A DNA stretch of 64,000 bases from the NCBI GenBank assembly GCA_037074705.1, contig CM073593.1, positions 11,165,001 to 11,229,000 on the forward strand, written 5' to 3'. Made by a program: the position numbers and the translations under genes. The DNA is from Zhengitettix transpicula (taxonomy: Eukaryota; Arthropoda; Insecta; Orthoptera; Tetrigidae). Positions 57,816 through 64,000 of this stretch are shown here, piece by piece; within the stretch, counting starts at the first letter, position 1, and each line of letters begins with the position of its first letter. The notes below the pieces were generated by a model. It worked only from the letters and a program-made list of their open reading frames with translations, was not told the DNA's origin and made no database searches.

Positions 57816-58400
57816 TAAATGTATAAACAATTTGTTACCGTCATATTTCAATAATTATTTAGCTATAAATATTATAGTAAAATGTCAGAAGTAAGGTAAA
57901 AGTAGATATAACTAGAACTATGTTAGATTTGAAACAAAACAGTATATTTATTAAAGAAATAAAGTAATTTCACCAGTTTCCAATAAAAATACAGCAATGT
58001 GATTCTGTTAATAAATTTAAGAATAATTTATTTAATGTAAATTTGTGAAATAGCGAGTAATGTACAACAGAGTAGCCTTTTTATTAAATAAATTCATTAC
58101 TATTATTATTAAAAATCTCATTTCTATATCCTCTTTCAGTAACAAATAATTCAAACAACCATATGAGTAACACAAGCATCATATGCATGTACATCACTTC
58201 TATTGATTCTTTGTAGTTAATTTAATCAGATTACGCAATTATCATGAAAATAAACTCAAATTTTATTTTAATGCATAAGGGATCGACACTTTGATTAGTT
58301 AATAAATTTGTGAAATAAAATTAGCATTTACATCGCGTTTATATCGTTCGTTTGTCAGACGGCACGACCATGGTTAAGTTAATTAAGGAATTTGGATGGG
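57816..58400. other. AT-rich, probably LINE 3' UTR then spacer
   Basis: A TTATTATTATTA run near 58100 may be the tail of the LINE that ends at 57815. Nothing else was recognised. Confidence 0.35.
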
Positions 58401-58414
58401 GTAATATCGCATCG

Positions 58415-58640
58415 GATCTGGTGTCGACAGGGATTAGTTCAGAGGCTAGGGCAACCACTCAGTAAGTGGGAGGTTCTGTGTTCCATCCCCTACCGGTCGA
58501 CATTTTTCCATCCGCATACCTTAAGTCATTTCTTAAGTAAAAAGCTGTGACAAACCTTATTTCTACATAAGGAGGGTTACCGGTGAATAAATACTTTTTT
58601 CGAATAACCATATATATTCTACTTCCACGTTTAATTTGAT
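58415..58640 (+). mobile_element. Possible second tRNA-derived SINE
   Basis: GATTAGTTCAGAGGCTAGG resembles a decayed tRNA A-box region and GTTCTGTGTTCCATCCCC a B-box region with a small insertion. The 3' part has no clear tail. It does not match the SINE at 36.0-36.27 kb. Confidence 0.33.
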
Positions 58641-58649
58641 TTTTATAAT

Positions 58650-59300
58650 CCACTATCTGGCCTCGGCGTTACCCGGGTTGTAATTATTAAATTCAGCAAC
58701 ATCCATAACCCCGGATTTGACTCCAATAAGTTGTTTTTGCGTTATTTTTATAACATTCCTAAACGTGCTTCCCTAGAAAGGCCGGAAGGGGTTAAAATTA
58801 TACACACAAATATCTGTAAAACCGCTACCTATCTCATGACCCCCAAAAGTTTTATTTTGACTAAAATATCGGCCATTGAACCTGTTTGAAATTTTCCAAC
58901 TGCATCTACCCCCGCCCCTTGGGGTTAAACAGAAACTTAAATGTCATAATTAAATTCAGCGATAGCCATAACCCCGGATACGACTCCAATCTTGGTTGTT
59001 TTCACGTTATTTTTATAAAACACCCCTCCTCTACCACACCGAAAGATTTTGAAATTATACATAAACAACATAGGTAGAAATACTATCAATCTCATTAACC
59101 GAGAAAATATATTTATTCCGACGCAAATATCAACCGTTTTAGCATGTTTGAAAATATCCCACCTATAGGGCTGGTAGACGTGTCTTTCCGCACAGTGTTT
59201 GTTTCCTGTTCTAAAGGAACACGGTCACGAGATTTGGTCAAATTTTCTCCTTGAGTTTAGATTTTTTATGCGGAACATAAATACGTTAACAGTTAATTTT
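58650..59300 (+). repeat. Family B, copy 5 (two tandem units)
   Basis: Begins CTGGCCTCGGCGTTACCCGG, equivalent to the start of copy 3. Units at about 58690-58960 and 58965-59165, then GTGTCTTTCCGCACAGTGTT and TATGCGGAACATAAATACG. Confidence 0.76.
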
Positions 59301-61019
59301 ATTAATTACTATTAATTAGAATTAATTATTAATTAGAAGCTCAAATATACAATTTTAATATTGGGAATTGTATTTAAGAAAATTTGTTATTATTCTACGA
59401 CGAATAAAGGCTAAACATGGGTATTTTGAAATACATACATGTAATATTCCTGTGCCAGCTCGCAGCCATAGGAAGACATGTAACAAAAAATGCAGTTCGG
59501 TCGTTTGATGTCTCAGTGTTCTTTTTCTTTTATTCATCGCTAGGGATTATACCGCTCATTTTTCCACAGGTTTACTGGAATCAGAGAGGAGAATTAAATA
59601 ACACAAGAGTCGATTGCTGTGGGCAATCCGCTAATTTGCTCCACCGGAGGGCGACTACGCTACAAACTTTTTAACTATTTGTGTACGCCTTTTCGTTTCA
59701 AAAGCGCTCTAGATTTTATCCTTTGTGTCTCCCTTTAAGAGACAAAAAAAGAGGAGCAGATTTTTACAGCCAAAGGAAAATAAAATAAACTCGCTCAGAG
59801 CTTCTTTTGTTTTCGCGCGTCAAATGTTTTCTCTTCGGGGGAGGATGATCTACAATTGCTGAAGTTAGGGTCCGAGAAAATCGTATGACAGGTTGGAAAT
59901 AAATAGAAATTACAAAAGAGACAGAACGTTCATTAGAAAATACTTTTTGTTTATGAAGTATACTGCAATGTACGGGTTTCAAATATTGAAATTCATTTTA
60001 AGAAGAAACATGTGATATATTGATTGTAAATTTTGCAACTCTACTGTTTGCTGTTCGGATCTCTTATACTCCTTAAACAAGAATATTATCAACATTATTA
60101 TTCGATCAATGAATTTCTTCAAATTTAAAGATCACCCAAAAACGTTAGTTGAGTAAAACTGCTCGTTGGGCAGTAAAAATATACATTTTTTTTCTCAATC
60201 AACAGAAGTGGTTGAATATTAAAAAGCAGGGCTTAGACGCGCACGTCAACAACTGGTAAACGCTACCATGAGGGACTTCAGGTTCAGCTATAATTACCTC
60301 TTTTTAAAGCATATTTCAAAGCATCTCAACTAGAAAAATATAATTAATGATACAACGAGGTAATAGCCAGAGTTTGTGCTAATGGAATGACCATTGGAGA
60401 AAACAGAAATTTTTTTAAAAGTGAATAACGTGGATAAGGACGCGCTACTCGTACAAATCCAATAAAACAGCAGAAAATACTCTTTCAGGACACAGTAACG
60501 ACGGAAATATTTCGAGAAAAGAGGTTTCAAAGATATGCATAGAATTAAAACCTCCCATTTACGTTTCTTCTGAATTCGTCAAAGTTGTTTTTCACCCAAA
60601 CATGCTTTTTTTGCCATCGTTTTCTTAAATTTCCAATTTTACCGCAATTCACACAGGTAATTAGTCGTCCGTTAGCACTTAAGAAGCCATAAATTACACA
60701 GGTGTGAAATACGGCTAATACATTTCACTTAAAGAATTACAGATCGATTTATACACCAATATAAATGTACCGTAGCCAATAATCTTAATTACCCGTTATA
60801 TTGGTATCAAAAATAGGATAAAAATAGTTAGGCAGCCAATAAAAAAAATGTAAGTAACATAAATCGAAATGTAACAATAGCAAGTGTTGCTTCAGTATGC
60901 TGATTAAAAATTAACTTACTGAACAAAATTAACATCTGTAAGACAATAACACAAGAAATTTACGACCCGAATAACAGAAAAAAATCATAAATTAATTTGA
61001 ACAATATAATTTGAAATTT
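59301..61019. other. AT-rich spacer with one CG-richer patch
   Basis: The patch 59560-59670 (GTCGATTGCTGTGGGCAATC region) is unique and might be regulatory. The remainder shows no motif. Confidence 0.35.
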
Positions 61020-61450
61020 GTAGACGTTTCGATCAACTGTTGTGAGCCTTGTCAGTACTATTGCCAGACTGGAGTGATAGAACCAAAGTTAACAAATAAT
61101 ATGATTACAACATATGAATTAACAAAGATTATTTAATAAGCACCCATAAATACAGTTTTAATGTGAAGTGTCCTGTTTAGCATTTAAAGAAAATTTGTTG
61201 GTCTTAGTATGAAGCATTTCTGAGATAAACATTTTATTAAAACAAATTTCCTTATCAAGAACAATACTATTATTAAAATTGAAAGAATGATTACAATGCT
61301 ATGTTTTTTTAGTAGGAGAATGATTATAAGGTGGAAATTTTACATTGGTTTTATGTTCCTTAATTCTAGTTAACAAATATCGTTTGGTCTGACCGATGCA
61401 CAAAAATAATTTGCAACTAATTTTAAAAACATTATTAAAATCCATAGTAT
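61020..61450 (-). mobile_element. PLE 3' fragment with GIY-YIG remains
   Basis: The minus strand from 61445 reads DFNNVFKISCKLFLCIGQTK, RYLLTRIKEHKTNVKF, then, after one stop, HNHSFNF-type words, NNSIVLDKEICFNKMFISEM and LHTKTNKFSLNAKQDTSH, ending at about 61168. VFKI stands for GIY and CIGQT for YIG, with the R-I-K-E-H and E-M-L-H-T-K-x-N-x-S segments of PLE endonucleases. The 3' flank near 61021-61055 has the leader-type word GATCGAAACGTC on the minus strand. RT is missing, and the sequence is clearly a different lineage from the copy at 61.9 kb. Confidence 0.8.
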
Positions 61451-61929
61451 TAAGTCAAACTATATTTTTGGTAAAAAGGACTGCTGACGTAGACGTTGAT
61501 GAGTAGAAAAAGCCAAAAACAGTCTGCAAGTTTATAACTTTATTAAAAAAATAGTCGGAAGCTTTCAACTCTTTTTTATAATCATCCTGAATGAACAATA
61601 AAAACGTTACCACTTACATAATAACATCAAGTTACGAATACTTTGCATACTTCAGCATAACATACCTTCTCGTCTTATAATTAAAATCACATTAACTTAA
61701 AAAAATATTAGTACCTGATGGGTATATAAGTACTTCGTCACTACTGTAAAACTATGTTGTTTATTCAACAAGGTCTGTTTTCAAACTGCTCCATTATGTG
61801 GTTCAGTGTGTAGCAATTCAATCGAAAATCGACACTATAGTATCGATTTATCATAATTATTTAACTATATAAGAGATTATAAATGTATGTAAATATATAA
61901 ACCTCAACAAAGATGCCTAAAATAAATTA
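61451..61929. other. AT-rich spacer between two PLE fragments
   Basis: No coding motif. It may hold 3' UTR of the PLE to the right. Confidence 0.4.
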
Positions 61930-61944
61930 AAAACCTACAATTTG

Positions 61945-62436
61945 TTACAAATTCTTATATTTTTTAGATGTTTTACGTATCAATATTTTAAGTATCTTTA
62001 CATATTGTTTTTCTATTTCTAAACCTTCGTTTCTATTATTAACAATGTTGTTTCTGTTTAGATGAATATAAATTGCTTCTGCTATTCTAAGTTTTACTTT
62101 ATGAATATTATTATGTAATATTGTAATATTATTAAAATCGAATTCGTGGTTAGTTAATTTTGTCTGGGTGGACAGCGCTGTGTTGCTTTTGGATGTGGGT
62201 TTTAATGTTTGGTTATGGTGATACATCCTAGTTTTGATGTTAGTTGAGGTATAACCTATATATGTTTTCGGGCAATTGATACATGTGATGCTATATACCA
62301 GATTTGTCTTATACTGTTCTTCTGTCTTGTCCTTAACATTAGTTAGTATGTTTTGTATATGGTTAACTGGTTTAACGGTTAATTTAACATCATTAATATC
62401 ATTTCTCTTAATGGTATATATAATTTTAAAGATCAA
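61945..62436 (-). pseudogene. PLE GIY-YIG endonuclease domain
   Basis: 163 codons. The domain starts at VYSI (residues 47-50, in place of GIY) followed by TCINC (51-55, a C-x2-C pair) and TYIGYT (58-63, with YIG at 59-61). R70 is the catalytic-type arginine, H73/H74 and H97 (TNHEFDF) are the PLE-typical histidines, and E120 (RIAEAI) the metal-binding glutamate. So all expected catalytic positions are present. It would nick target DNA for retrotransposition. The reading frame to the RT is shifted by one base near 62455-62465, and the true domain starts before the first methionine. Confidence 0.9.
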
Positions 62437-62443
62437 TTTTTCT

Positions 62444-63298
62444 TTATACGTAAAGCTGTAATACGTCGGTTGTTTTCTGTAAAAGCTTACTGGAGCAGTC
62501 GTCGTTATTTCTGGTAATTAGTAATTCTCTGTCCGTATTATTTATCGATACTGGTTTAAAATAAGCTTTAATATTAGTTTGCGTAGGATCTTTAAAATTC
62601 CCACTGTCTACAAGTCTTTCTCTGTTTTCAACCACAGTAGTCTCTTCTTCTATAATGTGTTCTTTGGTAGGTTTGTTATTCCATTTTTTAATATTACTCA
62701 TCCATAATTGAGATCTAATTTTCTTGGGGAAAAAACTATTTTGGAGTATATTAAACATGTTAGTTTTTAATGTGGCGTGAAAATTCGTATCAGTAATACA
62801 TATAGCTTTACGTATTAGGTTGTTTGCAACATTAATTATCATATGTCTAGGGTGGTTAGAGAAATAATTTAGAATGGTATTGAGGGCAATAGGCTTCTTA
62901 TACCAGTTAGTCAGTATAAGTCCATCGTTATTAATAATGGTCATGTCCAGAAAATCAGTTGTGTTATTGGACATTATTTCCATCGTGAAATTAATTTTGG
63001 GATTCATAGTATTCAAGTGATTAAGGAACGGTAATCGTTCATCTGTATGCAAAATCACCAACAAATCATCAATATATTTAATTAATAATTTCGGGGTTAT
63101 AGAAGAAAATCTCAATGCGTTTTCTAAAATCTGATTCATGACTATACCATCAACGTTGACACTTAAGCAACCTCCCATTGGAAGTCCATCAACCTGTTTG
63201 TACCATCTATTTTGAAAAGTAAAATAACTATTTTCAAGGATTAACTTTAACCCTTCTAAAAAAAATAGTTTTGCTCTTAATTGGCGTGTAAGGCTCAA
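62444..63298 (-). pseudogene. PLE reverse transcriptase, 5'-truncated
   Basis: 284 codons. GLPMGGCLSVNVDG at residues 38-51 (the common form is LPMGSPLSP), KYIDDLLVI at 74-82 with the catalytic YIDD, INFTMEIMSNNTTDFLDMTI (about 101-120, the FLD motif), NWYKKPIALNTILNYFSNHP (the PLE primer-grip and thumb words) and FFPKKI near 194. The class is recognisable at once as Penelope-like. Motif A (DVxSLFT) would precede residue 1 but is absent, so it cannot work as an enzyme. The last 12 or so residues before the stop are already out of frame. Confidence 0.9.
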
Positions 63299-63544
63299 CT
63301 GAAAGCTAGGGCGACGGGAGTGTTACGTCATAACTAACAAACGTTTCATATGGTTCTAGGCGTAAAAAGTGAACGATAAAAATATATAATGAAAATTTCC
63401 ATTAATTACAAGTACGTCCCTTATGTAATTAAGTATGTGTAGTGAATCAAAGGCCTATTTTACGAAATAATTGGAAAATTTAATAATGGAATTAATAATT
63501 AGATGAAATAGCACAATACCTACAAAATTAAGTGATGATGTAAA

Positions 63545-63585
63545 TACCGCACAACGTTTCTGGAATCCTTTCGTCAGGCTATTCG
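63545..63585 (-). ncRNA. Hammerhead-like PLE leader remnant
   Basis: The minus strand reads CCTGACGAAAGGATTCCAG then AAACGTTGTGCGG. CTGACGA and GAAAC are the two conserved hammerhead cores, with a very short GGA/TCC helix II between them. About 250 bp upstream of the truncated RT, in the orientation expected of a PLE pseudo-LTR, but separated from it by unrelated-looking sequence. Confidence 0.42.
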
Positions 63586-63589
63586 AACA

Positions 63590-64000
63590 AAATACGAGAG
63601 CCATGCGCGATACAATCCGCACTTTACTGTAGATAAACTAAAAAACACCTTTATCATCTAATTATTATATTTTATAAATACGTTTCATATTATCATTTCC
63701 TTTCAAATGGAATTACATTTTTGTGTTCTTAGCAATCAAATATTCGATTTTTTTCCTGCTGGTTAATGTGTTTTCCAAACGGGATTACTTCAAGTTGAAC
63801 CACGTAAAATTATGTATTCCAGCCCACGCGATAAACTGGTTACCAAATTTATTTTTATTCAATTGTATTGTTGTTGCGTCCTTGACTTTGAAGTCAGTTT
63901 ATGCTGGAGTCAAGGATGTATAGTTGTGTCTACGTATGTATTACGTATTTGCATTAATTTCTATACAAATTTAAACGAGTGGACAGGCCGAAACAAATAT
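63590..64000. other. AT-rich right edge, nothing recognised
   Basis: A 66-codon plus frame (63723-63923) is hydrophobic at its start and has no identity. Confidence 0.4.

Larger units (their letters stand above)
61930..63300 (-). mobile_element. Best-preserved Penelope-like element (RT plus GIY-YIG)
   Basis: Two long minus-strand frames, 63298-62444 and 62436-61945, join by one frameshift near 62460 to give most of a PLE protein: RT palm and thumb, linker, GIY-YIG endonuclease. RT motif A and all upstream sequence are missing; recognisable PLE sequence stops at about 63300. No inverted flanks were found. The conservation suggests the youngest PLE in the window. Confidence 0.9.

Noticed and set aside
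62276..62461. Plus-strand frame over the PLE endonuclease
   Set aside because: Antisense shadow of the GIY-YIG frame.

Overview
This is AT-rich, gene-poor eukaryotic DNA that looks insect-like. The evidence is many decayed mariner, Penelope-like, gypsy, copia, non-LTR and hAT elements, tRNA-derived SINEs, (TA)n tracts, and no long host reading frame or bacterial-style gene packing. The mix resembles a large insect genome such as a cockroach or termite, but that placement is an inference from repeat style only. I found no complete protein-coding gene, no intact rRNA or tRNA gene, no CRISPR array and no operon.

Layout. 1-9 kb: a degenerate Penelope-like (PLE) reverse transcriptase (about 2.19-3.04 kb), copies of two unnamed dispersed repeats (families A and B) and a LINE 3' tail. 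9.8-14 kb: a cluster of LTR-like repeats (family D) set in (TA)n tracts. 15-17.2 kb: a complete-length dead mariner beside a head-to-tail dimer of family A. 19.4-21.9 kb: a LINE relic, then a PLE flanked by its own inverted repeats. 22.4-23.4 kb: a family B copy with three internal tandem units. 24.1 kb: a possible host first exon (CG-rich leader, ATG, strong splice donor). 25-32 kb: sparse, with hammerhead-like motifs, one family A copy and one family D copy. 32.4-35 kb: a 623-bp host duplication carrying a 5' gypsy fragment (LTR, gag, start of protease). 36-46 kb: a SINE, two family D copies, an inverted-repeat element with repeated CCCGA motifs and an internally deleted mariner. 46.7-49.5 kb: a decayed LTR retrotransposon with a family A insertion. 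51-53 kb: a hAT-type element nested in another repeat, and a 132-bp palindromic MITE. 53.9-57.8 kb: two mariners of one lineage, a copia RT scrap and a LINE RT tail. 58.6-59.3 kb: family B. 61-63.3 kb: two different PLE 3' parts with GIY-YIG endonuclease remains, one with a readable RT domain.

The copies do not form a working pathway. The most unusual features are the density of PLE material with hammerhead-ribozyme-like motifs, the family D repeats that look like solo LTRs with ATAT target duplications and internal primer-site-like motifs, and the tandem dimer of family A. Several short CG-richer islands between the repeats look like candidate cis-regulatory DNA. All identities come from reading the sequence; no database search was run.
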